From Cryptococcus deneoformans JEC21 (taxonomy: Eukaryota > Basidiomycota > Tremellomycetes > Tremellales > Cryptococcaceae): 64,000 bases of DNA. Location of the stretch: contig NC_006684.1 of NCBI RefSeq assembly GCF_000091045.1, forward strand, positions 907,001-971,000. The letters run 5' to 3'. Position numbers and translations under genes: made by a program. This document shows, piece after piece, positions 10,955 to 24,138 of the stretch. A model generated the notes under the pieces. It was not told the DNA's origin and did no database searches. It saw only the letters and a program-made list of their open reading frames with translations. Position 1 is the stretch's first letter. Each line of letters begins with the position of its first letter.

Positions 10955-11609
10955 ATGTCCGCGACAAAAGGAAACGTACGTCCCGGACGGCAGCCCCAAC
11001 GCCGCAGTGCACTCTCTGACCCTATCTTCTCCAGACCGCTCTCGCCCTCACTCGTGTCTGGCACCACACTTCCGCCCAAAACAGAGTACTCGGAACCCTT
11101 GCAAGCCGGATAGCATGGGTGCTCATGGGCAAGCACAAACCCACATATGACCCGGCAGGTATGGCACGGCATCTTCTTGCTTGCTGTTTGGCTGACATTT
11201 TTCGCATAGTGGACGCAGGAGATTATGTTATTGTCTCGGATGCTTTACAAGTGCGATTGACAGGGAAAAAGGCCACGGACAAGGTCTACCATCACCACAC
11301 AGGATTCATGGGAGGTCTGAAGAAGGTTCCTATTACAAGACTAAGAGAACGTCGACCAGAAGAGGTGTGCACCGTTAATGTTTTTTGACCACGGACATGA
11401 CTGACTGCTCGGTGCAGATCATTCGCAAGGCGGTCTCCGGTATGCTTCCAAAGAACACTTTCCGTGATAGAAGACTCGAACGATTAAAGATATTCCCTGG
11501 TGCCGCCCCGGAGACGTACAAGGGCAATGTATTAACTACTTGGCGAGAGAATAGTGCCAAGATAGAGCGATCCCCAAGTGTTTCGTCAGTCCCCCAAACG
11601 GAGGCCTGA
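10955..11609 (+). CDS. MRPL23: Mitochondrial large-subunit ribosomal protein uL13m
   Basis: This is the uL13 family, mitochondrial branch. Four exons give a 163-residue protein: 10955-10975, 11035-11158, 11210-11364 and 11418-11609. The first exon codes for only MSATKGN. Exon 2 continues TALALTRVWHHTSAQNRVLG and LASRIAWVLMGKHKPTYDPA. The family blocks follow: DAGDYVIVSDA, LTGKKATDKVYHHHTGF, GGLKKVP and AVSGMLPKNTFRDRRLERLK. This matches yeast Mrpl23 in order, and all joins keep frame. The start is fixed by the match of MSATKGN to the short conserved N-terminus. Confidence 0.94.
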
Positions 11610-12043
11610 TCAGGACTTATGTATCTTTTTACTGAGTAAATACACTTGTTATCAGGTATATCGAAACGATATCATCAATTTCCAGCGGCTGATGGATTGG
11701 TGACCTCCAAAATGCTGCCAAACGCAACCCATTAACCCATCATCGCAACAACTATAATATCAAGTATCTACAAAATTATTGAAATCTAAAAACGAAACCC
11801 GGCACCGTGGACGAGAAGGGGTGCAATGGGATGTGAGGGCCTCAACGATAGCTGACGACGAGGAAATATGCCCTTAGACATAGATCATTGCTGTAAACAC
11901 AGAGGGGCCCCAAAAGACATGTCTCAAAAGGCGTTCTCTCCGTACCTGTCAACCACATGTTCTTCTAGAGTCGGAGATGGTTCGCTTCAACATCTTCCAT
12001 CAGCTCATGATTGTCTTCGTCCATATATGATGACTTGATTTAC
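11610..12043. other. Convergent 3' spacer
   Basis: Shared 3' region of uL13m (+) and the YANK kinase (-). It is AT-rich around 11740-11800. No gene is seen. Confidence 0.6.
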
Positions 12044-13977
<1,934 letters not shown>

Positions 13978-15206
13978 CACTCTCGGCGTTTTCCCGTTTG
14001 CAGTGGCTGAGTAAATTCACTTTGACTACCCAGGTGCACGAGGACGATCGGTGCTTGTGACGCGTGGTCGGCAGATAAGGAATGGGGTCAAATAGAAGAC
14101 AACTGGTTGAGGATAGTGTGCAGTGTTTCGTGCTGTGGTAATATGGGTGGGTAGCTACGAGGAGGGGGGAAATGAGCCTTGATTCGAGCACATGGCGATG
14201 CTGGGAAATGTGACAGGCAAGGAAACAACCCAGAGTGACGAGGATATCCCTCTCCGAAACGCACAGACTCTCCCACACAAATCCACAACACAAGTCCAAG
14301 CGGGGCAAAGATTGACTGTTGTAAATGTCTAACCTTGCCATCCATGCACTTACCTTGGAACACAAGATTCCGTTTACTGCCTAGCTTGGTCGTCTATCGC
14401 CAGCCGCTCGCAATCGCCTATAAAAACGCAGTGGTCACGAATAATTACAGATTCTATTATTTACGGATGGACACAAGCATATGTGACGTTACTTTTGTTA
14501 TCGTCGCGCTGCTGTCGCCATTATAGTATTGGGTATGATTATACTTGACGTTGCACTATGTATTCTGCGAGACGAGAGGATAGAAATGCACGCAAGGGGT
14601 CAAACGCCTGTAGCGGTATTATTACTCTATGTTTCACGCGTTGCTTCAGGGTCAAACGCCAAAGACGAAACTTGGAACTGCTGAGCCGCGGTTTCTGTTT
14701 ATTGTTCTTTTTGGTCACAGAAGACACGCACTGTACATGAAATAATCGAAGGAATCATGTCCAACTCTGATTTCTACAAGGCAGCCAAGAGGGTCCATCA
14801 TGGATAAGGACAAAAGCGGAAATATCTTCTACAGACACACAGTGGTGCGTGGCTGCTGCTGCCTGGTTGTACAACAACAAAATAGGCTTTTTACTTCTTC
14901 CTGTTATTAGTAAGTTGTTAGTTGTTGTTGTTGTCGCCATGTTGCCGCCATCAGCTTTGAGGACATTTTGAAATGGAGTACTTCTGTTACTTGCGAGACA
15001 AGTGATAGTTTCATGCTGTATACGTGATCCATCTTACATCACTTGTACTACAGTAGTATGTTACTTCGGACCCCGGTCAGAACGATCGTGAATGGCATTA
15101 GGACCGAACCTAGCTGGATAAAAAAGCTCAACGCGAGAAGCATCATAGCTCTGCTGCATTATTAATCAGACTTCATAACATTTATCTACGCCTTCCTATA
15201 ACAAAT
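13978..15206. other. Intergenic spacer upstream of the YANK kinase
   Basis: 1.2 kb without a supported coding exon. It holds the kinase promoter and the 3' flank of the histidine gene. Open frames at 13958-14365 (-) probably reflect the kinase 5' leader and could include upstream ORFs. Several short frames at 14335-14940 show no family resemblance. Confidence 0.5.
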
Positions 15207-16573
15207 CTATTGCAATAGAGCGGCAATGTGTTCAGTCGCTTGCTTGCACTCTTCTTTCGTGCCGACCGTTATTCTCAAGCAACCTTCACATCCTCTTTCA
15301 GTACCCCGGAACCTGACCACTACACCCTTATTTTCGGCCATAGTTTTGTAAATCATCATCGCTCTTTTGTTGCAAGGCCTGCCCTCTTCGTCCACAATTT
15401 GGCAAAGCACAAAGTTGGCGTGGTTACCGCCCAAAAGTCCGCCAACACCTTTGATTGTGGAAAGATCATCCATAAGGGTTTGGCGGTTCTTGTTGAGTGT
15501 AGCTACTGAGCGGCTCATAGCTGCAACGCCTTCAGTGGACACGGCTTTGAGGGCAATGGATGCCGTAGGAAGGGAAACATTGTATGGGGCTTTGGTGTTG
15601 CTGAGAATTTGGACTAGAGGAGGTGGAGCAAGGAGATAGCCCAGACTGCATCAATTCGTACGAGCGTTAGTATACATCATTAACCGCATTCAATACAGGC
15701 AATGATGTCAGTGGGAGACTTACCGGATGGCAGCAAGACCGAAGCTTTTGCTCAAGGTCTGTGACACACAAATGTTGGCGTACTCATTGACTAGGCTGGC
15801 AGCACTGGATCCTTCAGGCGAGAAATCCACGTAAGCCTCGTCAACCACAACAACACCTTTGAATAAGGAATTATTCAGGATACGCTTGATTACATCAAGA
15901 GGGATAAGAGTGCCAGTGGGGTTGCCCGGAGAGCAAATAAAGAGGAGTTTTACGTCTGGGTTCGCTTTGAAAGCTACATCCAACTGCAGACCGCAAAATT
16001 CGTCAGACCATCTCTCAGTCCAAAAGTCTCCTGACTCACTGCAGACTCGTCAAGCTGAAAAGATCCATTTTCGGTAATTAGAGGCACTTCCAATACCCCA
16101 ATATCGTTCACATTGGCTGTGACTTTGTACATGCCGTAGGTAGGAGGGCATGTAATGACCCTATCTTTACCAGGGACGCAAAGGACCCTGTAGAGCATAT
16201 CAATCACTTCGTCGCTTCCCACACCAAGAAACACCCAATTTTCATCCGGGACCCCTCTGAGCTTAGCAATCTCGCGCTTGAGTTCGTCGTGAGTGGGAGA
16301 TGGATACCGATTGAGATTGGCAATTTCTTCGTCTGACAGCAAGGAGAGAGTTTGCGAGGCAATGACGGTTGCCTTATCGCCTTGGTCGTGAGTGATAGAT
16401 GGAAGGCTCGGTCCAATGGCATTTTCATTGGCGTCTAAAAGGATACCGGCAGAGTAGTCGTCTCGAGCACAACGATAAGGCTGTAAAGCAAGAATATTAG
16501 GTCGAATGAGGGGCTCCAAATCAAAGTGGGGGGGAGCAGATGGGCCTGTGGCTTTGAGACCAAGGATGGGCAT
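15207..16573 (-). CDS. HIS5: Histidinol-phosphate aminotransferase
   Basis: This enzyme converts imidazole-acetol phosphate plus glutamate to histidinol phosphate, a late step of histidine biosynthesis, in the cytosol with PLP. From the start at 16573 (MPILGLKATG) the protein shows ILLDANENAIGPSLP, the substrate loop. LNRYPSPTHDELK and FLGVGSDEVIDMLYRVLC follow. ICSPGNPTGTLIP binds PLP, VVVDEAYVDFSPEG holds the ring-binding Asp and Tyr, and SQTLSKSFGLAAIR holds the Schiff-base lysine. The C-terminal domain ends GCLRITVGTKEECKQ. Two introns are supported (about 15984-16040 and 15645-15723). The frame stays open upstream to 16780, but MPILGLK fits the family start. Confidence 0.94.
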
Positions 16574-17245
16574 TGTGACGAGTGCAATTGAGATAGTAGG
16601 TGGGGCAAATGGGAATAGGAATAAGATATGCCGGAAAAAGTGAATCCCGGTTTGAATCTCAGATCGCGATAGAATTAACTCGAGTCGACGGAAAAGTATC
16701 TGATTCCCCCGTGAGCAACTTGATGAAACTGATAAATCATCGAGCGTAAGGACTCTGGCCTGGGTGGACATCTCCGCCAAGAAGCTTTCCGAGTCGAACG
16801 CCGACGAGCTTATTTATTTATGTTGGACGCGACGCGTGGGTGGTTCTTCTCTATTATTTTTCGTTATAATTATAGACTATTTATTATCTTCGTGTAAGGA
16901 CCGTGGTTGCCATGCATTTACAGGAAGTTTCCAAAATGGCAAATGTTCAGTCCCTGATTGTGGATACGTGGGCAGCTGAAAGAACGAGTGTTCTATACTT
17001 AGAAGAGAGAACATTATATCGATAGATCCCATCTTCCTCGTACTTACTGTTGTTGTTGTACAGAGGCGAGTACAGTATGTATGCGCAGGAAACATAAATA
17101 CGCAAATACGCCATATTCCTCTTATTCCACTCAGATCCATCGTCGTTTATCATAACTCTTCTGCTGAATGACTAATCTTTTGTGACTTGGGGAAAAAAAT
17201 TGATGAGAAACGTTTTACGAAAACCAAAGGAGAAAAAAAAGAAAA
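16574..17245. other. Intergenic spacer between HIS5 and tRNA-Ser
   Basis: HIS5 promoter and leader. The in-frame extension to 16780 probably belongs to the leader. No Gcn4-type TGACTCA site was seen. No other gene is supported. Confidence 0.5.
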
Positions 17246-17355
17246 CAGAACGAGGGAGATTCGAACTCCCGAGCCCGAAGGCACCACATAAATCGCTTAC
17301 GTAAAAGAGCAAGAACAATAGCAATGTGGCGGAATAACCACTATCCGATCGCTCT
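17246..17355 (-). tRNA. tRNA-Ser(GCU) with a 29-nt intron
   Basis: The minus strand folds as a type II tRNA. The acceptor stem AGAGCGA (17355-17349) pairs with TCGTTCT (17253-17247), and the discriminator is G at 17246, as expected for serine. The D arm is GGATAGTGGTTATTCC. The anticodon stem CCACA pairs with TGTGG, with loop TTGCTA plus A, giving anticodon GCT for AGC/AGU serine codons. A long variable arm with GCC/GGC pairing follows, and the T arm is GGGAG-TTCGAAT-CTCCC. A 29-nt intron (17318-17290) sits one base 3' of the anticodon, the normal eukaryotic position. The mature length is 81 nt before CCA. Polymerase III transcription would end in the T run after 17246. Confidence 0.92.
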
Positions 17356-17620
17356 TGGATTGTTTGCCCCGCTTAGTAGATTCATTATAAGCTATCAAAG
17401 ATACCGCATTGTCAGTTTAGGTCATCCTCAGTGTGGTCATCGTAGAATCGCAATTTCCCCTGGCACTGATTTGAGCTTCATCTGATCCAACTATAACGTA
17501 TAACTCAAACCGCCCACAACCATCAGCACTTGCATGGCACAGATAGAGTGTTTTTAACAATCTCTCTTTAGCTACTACCTTACTTGTCTTTCACTGCAAA
17601 CTACAATCCACTTCACTGCC

Positions 17621-18190
17621 ATGTCGCGTCTTGGTCCTGAGCGTGAGTAAACATAGGACCACCAAGATAATTCACCTCTGACTCTTTGGTTTTTGCGCGG
17701 TTATTTGGATTGACGTTGTAGCGAGAATAAATAGCAAGCATCTTTCGCAACACCGTGGAGAGATCGTCAGACTGATCGCCAAGGTGGCGACGTTGTCCGG
17801 GGATACAGCAACCCTTGAGACAAGCGATGGTGGTACTGTGAGTGTGGCCTGAGTGCACGTCGTGGAAGATTATTGACAAGACTGTATCGCTACAGATAGG
17901 GATTCATCTACCTCGAGTGAGCTTGCAAGGCAAATCCACACTTTCAGTGTCACTCATTCTGTCTGAACAGGACATGCACATTGCCGATCAATACGTTGAG
18001 ATCATCGGGACAGTCAAAGAAGATCTGACAATCAGGGCCCATACGCATATCGGTTTAGGCAATAATTTAGGTCAGTGTAGCCTCGCCATTTGTGATTGCA
18101 AGACTTATAAAATCGACTGTAGATTTGAAAGCGGTCAACAATGTCATTGAATTTTCACATTCACCTATCGGCCAAGGTGTCCTCAATTAG
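17621..18190 (+). CDS. RFA3: Replication protein A 14 kDa subunit
   Basis: This is the smallest subunit of the RPA single-strand DNA-binding trimer used in replication, repair and recombination. Four exons give 101 residues: 17621-17642, 17722-17837, about 17971-18070 and 18123-18190. The fold is one OB domain: SKHLSQHRGEIVRLIAKV, then LSGDTATLETSDGG, DQYVEIIGTVKEDLTIRAHT, GLGNNLDLKAVNNVIEF and a stop after GVLN. This follows Rpa3 in order and is slightly shorter than the human protein (121). The exon 2/3 join is the least certain: the acceptor could be 17948 instead of 17971 with a matching earlier donor, which would add a few residues. A long antisense frame overlaps exon 2 but lacks any conserved motif. 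Confidence 0.87.
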
Positions 18191-18521
18191 ATTGCTGAAC
18201 CGAGGATGTACATGTATCAAGGATTCAAGCTATGCTCTATCGCTTGTTATCCTTCTCTGATAGCCTTATTATACGCGGACCTAGCCATACGTGATATGCA
18301 ACTGTTGTGCTTACTCGTGGATTTTACTCTCGTTATCAATCATGCCATCTCCACCTCCTAACTGCCATGAGATGTAAGTCCTACTTGATAGTATACAAGG
18401 TGGAACATGCATGATGAACTAAATCAGAGCACTCTAACCCTCGACCCGACCTATTGTGGCCGTTTTACACGTCTGTCTCCATACTCGATAAGCGGCGGCC
18501 GACCCCAATCAACACACAACA
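18191..18521. other. Convergent 3' spacer
   Basis: Shared 3' region of RFA3 (+) and SMD2 (-), 331 bp. No gene is seen. Confidence 0.6.
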
Positions 18522-19100
18522 CTAGGCTGCATTACGAAGAACTACAAGGTTGCCGTTAGCAAATATTGCGACGTTCGCAGACCAAGGAAAACCTACCAAG
18601 AATCACAGAGTCACCTCGAAGAAACATTTTTCTTACACAAGGAGTGTCAATGAGATTTGCGTAAAAGATGCAGAGATTCACTCACGAGATGAAACGGTCC
18701 TTGTTCACCGGCTTTTTCCCTTTGCCCTTTGGTGTCTCCGTCCACATCTACAGGTACCAAATTGTCAACATCTATCATTAATTCTAGGCTTGCCTTTCGC
18801 TAGCCACACCATGCATACACTCACTTCCTTTACGTTCTCCAAGACCATGTTGCAATGCCTGTCGAACGCCTTCACTCTCGCCAGAAGTTTCTTGTTATTC
18901 CGCAGTGAGATAAGTACCTGAGAAGAGTTGCGGACGGATTGTTGAAGGACCGATAAAGGGCCTTGAGAGATTTCATACTCTTCAAGCTCTCGTATTTGGG
19001 CTTCGTCAAGCTCGGATTTAGGGACGTGGGCGTATTGACTGTTTCAAAGTCAAGGCATTAGAGCATTGTAAACCAGATGATGGTGCGTTACTTACCTCAT
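18522..19100 (-). CDS. SMD2: Small nuclear ribonucleoprotein Sm-D2
   Basis: This is an Sm-ring subunit of the spliceosomal U1, U2, U4 and U5 snRNPs. The first exon is only ATGAG (19100-19096), followed by an intron, so the start is easily missed. The protein then reads [52 protein letters not shown] (Sm1 motif), [30 protein letters not shown] (Sm2 motif, with the last join at about 18540-18590) and a stop after NAA. The order and length match human SmD2. At least three introns are needed, which is notable for a protein of about 110 residues. Confidence 0.95.
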
Positions 19101-19600
19101 ATTGTCAAAATGGGCAATGAGAGCTGAGCGGAAGTGACGAAGACGTTGGGGACAAACTGACGAGTACTTGAGATGGATGCATGCATGCTCATGGCTGCCT
19201 GGTTGCTTGACTTCCAAGGTGGACGACGGACTTGCTTGCGGAAAATTCGGCAATTTGACCATGTGGCGCGGGATTGTTTTTGTCGCGTTGCTCCAACAAG
19301 TCCTTCCGTTCATATACAGTGCTTGTTTATCACAAACCCACTTCTTTCACAGATTCATTCCATAATAATGATGGCAGCACCGAACACATAAGTATGCTGT
19401 TTGAGGATACATGTCTATTCAGCTTTAATGCATATACTATATAAAACAGGCCTATCGATCGCCGCTTCTAAAACTTCTGGCTTTGGCTGCATGTAGCTTG
19501 GTAAGCAGAACTTGGTAGTTACTATGTGAAATTGTGTATAAATTGCTCGTTTATTTTCATTGGTCATGATATCAATCGTTGTTACCTCGTGATATGAAAC
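19101..19600. other. Intergenic spacer upstream of SMD2
   Basis: SMD2 promoter plus the 3' flank of the next minus-strand gene. Short open frames at 19168-19391 lack any family features. Confidence 0.5.
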
Positions 19601-20819
19601 TCATTCGAAAGGATTGGTTCTGCCCGCCTCGGGAACATCGTGCCCACCATCCAAATCATCACCCCAAGCACAAAGGGCATGCCACCACCTATCCGGACCT
19701 CTGCGTTCCACGTTTTCCCGTTGTTGTACTGCTTGGCCACCGCGCCATGTAGGCCCCCCATAGGCAAAACCGGTCTCATCGGTGGGTGATGACGGAGATA
19801 TGAGAGGGGATCGGTAGGCAGTATGGGGAGAACCCGATGAGACAGCGGATACAATGGAGGCCCGCCTATAAGCAGAGGGATCGGCAGCTGCTGGAAGTGG
19901 AGGGCTTGGATCTGCAAACGGTGATCGCATAGAAGTGGTTGGTGAGTCGGAGGCTTTGGGCGCCGGAGAAAAAGTAGGTTGAGCCTCATATGGGTTCATA
20001 TATTGCTCCCCTTGAGAGCGAGGCCGAGACATTGGTAACTACAGTCATTGTTAGCAAGATGATACGTACATTTTGAAGTGATGATACTGACTTCGCCAAC
20101 GTCAGTATCCTTTTTACCTATCCAGCTGTTATCTAATCCCAATAAACTTCCCTTTTTTGAAGATGTGCTGAAGAACGAAAAAGGACGGCGGGCTGCAGAG
20201 GAAATGGAATACGACGATCGAGGAGAAGTACTGGCAGTAGATGGAGTGGGCAGCTGTTTTGATTCCCGAGCGGCTCGCCGTCGCGCCATGTCTCGAGCAG
20301 CAAGTTTTGTGAGATTCTGCATCAATATCAGTGTCACTTCTTGTACTCTTCCATATGAGATTCGTTCACCTCTTGAATCCTTCGTTCCTCCTCCTCAGCC
20401 TCATTAGTCGGCGGATAACGGCTATTTTCGCTTGCCAGCTGTTCTTCTGAATAGATTCTTCCCTCCTCAATATCCCGGACTCTTTCTTTGCCGGTGTATG
20501 AGGCTCGTTTGACTTCACCAAGAGCACCTTCATCAAACGTGAGCGTCTTGGCTCTCTCTTTACCTTTTCTACTTGCACTAGGTGATAGTGTCTCTTCGGA
20601 GTCATTTCGCATACTCATACCCGCTTTCTGCAAGTCATTTAATCTCACTGATGATGAGGCAGCTACCATAGGTGGAAAGCTGGGCTGTCCATATATCACA
20701 GACCCGTTATGGGGGACAGTTTTGGTGGGAGCAGAAGTAGCGATAGAAGGGTTGGTTTCATCTGCCAGGGGGGCATAGGACCTGGACACGGGATTATTAG
20801 GGGAGAGAACGGAGGGCAT
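19601..20819 (-). CDS. Unassigned protein with conserved-looking C-terminal motif
   Basis: I do not recognise this protein. The start at 20819 (MPSVLSPNNP) is chosen because the longer frame to 21062 has a hydrophobic, atypical head. Two introns are supported: one with donor after EEERRIQE and acceptor before NLTKLAARDMARRRAARE, and one between KKDTDVGE and LPMSRPRSQG. The protein is polar, rich in Ser/Pro, charged in the middle and without membrane segments. It ends with a compact block, RWWHALCAWGDDLDGG followed by GRTNPFE at the stop, which looks constrained compared with the low-complexity stretch before it. That tail may be a docking motif. The function is unknown. Confidence 0.66.
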
Positions 20820-21398
20820 AGTGTGGCAGCAGGAGAAGGAAGACAATTGATGGGTGTTTGGAGATGGAAAGGAGGCAGTGACGTGCCCCTCCTGTCCTTG
20901 TGGTTTGCTTCCGCAATGGGCTTTAAGTGGGAGGGGCGAGAAAGTCGGGACCGGGTGTGGACTGAAGATGGGTGTCTTAGCTGGCGGCTGGCGGTCGCTC
21001 GTGGCGGAGTGGTAAACGGTAATAGCCAAGATGTAATACAGTAATAAATAGCCACTCATCAATTATGCCTGCTTTCCTGTACGACCAGGTCTGGACCATG
21101 GCGGCCTCCTCCGATGGCTGCAGTGCTGCAGCGGCTGCTTCTTAATTATTTATTAACTTCTTCTTCTGCCGCCGCCGCCGCTTTTCATCTCACACGTGGC
21201 GTTTACCACGTGGCCCCCCTTTGAGTGCTCTATTATGTACTAACCTTCCCCCGATCCCGCTTGCGTTGGCGCTGCTCGCGCTCCTCAACAAGCATCACGC
21301 AAGCGTCCGCGTTTCAGCAACATTCAAGCTATACACTATACACTTACAGAATCTGTCTCTTCCGCTATTTCACCTCTCTTCTTTGCGTACCCCAGAAT
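20820..21398. promoter_or_regulatory. Divergent promoter region of the unassigned gene and PRE3
   Basis: 579 bp between start codons on opposite strands. A GCC-triplet run lies at about 21169-21180, and CACGTGG occurs twice nearby (about 21194 and 21209), giving E-box-like CACGTG cores just upstream of the PRE3 leader. A start codon at 21062 would put part of this on the minus-strand mRNA. Confidence 0.45.
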
Positions 21399-22328
<930 letters not shown>

Positions 22329-22831
22329 AGTGAACGGTAGAAGTATTGTATGCATATGATCTCACGTTGCAAACGTGGAGAAAGCTGCGATAGATCGATA
22401 GAGCACATAACTAATTCGTCTACACTGCCCGCTTCACCACCAGCCTACATTATCCACACAAGGCGAATTCAGCATGATGAAGAACTTCACAACATTAGAT
22501 TGCTTAGGGTGTACAGAATATCAGAATATTCGGCTGTTGAACAATTACATACTGCCTTTTGTCCTTTTTTGTCCTTTATAATAATGATAGATAGATATCG
22601 TGGCGATGATCATAGCGTATAGCGTAAGAGCTTCGTTTGATGATAGATGATTGAAAATAGAAACTCGTAAAACGTAGGTGAGTTGCAAAATGATGATGTC
22701 ACCACTTCTATCACCGGAGCGCAAGTTTTTCCAAAATATTTTGTGCATTTCTTTTTGCTGCCTATATTTATCAGTTAACACTTTTGTATTCGTCTTGTAA
22801 CACCTAAACTCCACTATATTGACAAAAAGCC
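22329..22831. other. Intergenic spacer
   Basis: PRE3 3' flank and LYAR-gene promoter. An AT-rich stretch lies at 22545-22600. No gene is supported. Confidence 0.55.
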
Positions 22832-23959
22832 ATGGTTTCTTTCCAGTAAGCCCATTATCCATTCTGCCGGTCGCTTTCTGACACGCTTTCAGGTGCGACG
22901 CTTGTGCCGATACCGTCAAGAAGCCTAAACTTGACCAGCATCGGTCAAGATGTTTTGCCTCTTTCACCTGCCTTGGTATGTTCGCACATCGTTATTTTTT
23001 GTATGGTACTCACTTTCCTTTAAGACTGTTCGAAGACTTTCAAGAACCCTTCAGAATACAAGTGAGTTAGATCCTTCACACCACACCCAATTGTTTGCTA
23101 ACTTCTTTCAGAGGCCACACTTCCTGTATCTCAGAAGCGGAGAAGTATCAGGGCGCCCTCTATAAGGGCTCTAAGAAGGTTTGTATTGCTTCCTTTTCTC
23201 TGTGGTACTGCACTGACCCCTGTTCAGGAGCAGAGCCAAAGCCAGCCACAGTCACTAACCCCCGTATCCGAAGCCGAACCCGCGGCGTCCGCCCCCGGCA
23301 TCCACCCCTCGCGTCTTCGGCAAATGACCTCGTCATCGAGCGACTCTCACCAAGGAGGATTTCAAGATCGGGGAACTCGAGGGATGCGCGGTGGTCGTGG
23401 AGGGCGTGGCGGTTACCAGAGTCGCGGTGGTCACAACCCCAACGGAGGAGAAAGATCTTACGCCTCTGCCATGAACAAACTCGAAAGTACCGTTGGAATG
23501 AGGTCTTGGGGCTCTCCTGCTATCACTGAAACCGCTTCTGAGAATGTGGAAGTCAGGGAGGAAGCAGGAGAGAAAAAAGAGGAAAAGAAGAGGAAAAAGA
23601 AGGGAGACAAAGGCGGGACAGGGTCAAGGGCAAACTCCAAAAACGCTCGAAGTGAAGAGCCAAGCTCTGCTCCCCCTGAAACTTCTGAACCCAAGAGCAA
23701 AAAACGCAAGATTGACGATGTTGACATTGTGGCTGACGCCGAGGATCCATCTTCTGCTGTCTCTACCGAACCTATCTCTTCGAAGACTATCAAACGCTTG
23801 AAAAAACGCCTTTCGAAGCTTGAAGAAAAGAAGGAGATGAGTCTAGGAGAGCTGGTCGACTCCCTGCAGAAGGATGAAAAAAAGGCTGTTGAGGCAGCAG
23901 AGATCATGAAGGGCATTAAAATCTCTTTCAGAGACGGTTCTTGGGTTTTGAACGTTTAG
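22832..23959 (+). CDS. LYAR-type C2HC zinc-finger protein
   Basis: This is a nucleolar zinc-finger family linked to ribosome biogenesis in animals. Short first exons join to MVSFQCDACADTVKKPKLDQ, HRSRCFASFTCLDCSKTF, then GHTSCISEAEKYQGALYKG. This is the LYAR double zinc finger, with Cys-X2-Cys, His and Cys spacing. The middle has an RGG-rich block (residues RGMRGGRGGRGGYQSRGG), typical of RNA-binding nucleolar proteins. A long Lys/Glu-rich stretch and a C-terminal helical domain ending FRDGSWVLNV follow. Four short introns lie in the first 400 bases. The gene is convergent with SSK1, with 179 bp between the stop codons. Confidence 0.88.
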
Positions 23960-24138
23960 ATCTGTCATGTACACTTTTACTTGGATTAGGCATTGCATGT
24001 ATGATTGCAACTCTTGCAATAATGATACAGTATGAACCGGAAACAGCTGTGAACCAAGAACGGAGAAGATCTGAACAATGACTGGACTAATCAAACAAAA
24101 GAAGTGCGGAGATGTATACTATTGTCGGGCTTCGATCA

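Noticed and set aside
10260..11113. Two plus frames (each 188 codons) over the divergent promoter
   Set aside because: They are antisense to exons of the unassigned nuclear gene and run through the uL13m start; uL13m exons explain the region better.
17613..17879. 88-codon minus frame over the RFA3 start
   Set aside because: Overlaps conserved OB-fold coding on the plus strand; no motif of its own.
23458..23916. 152-codon minus frame
   Set aside because: Mirror of the Lys/Glu-rich LYAR exon; Ser/Phe bias is the complement effect.
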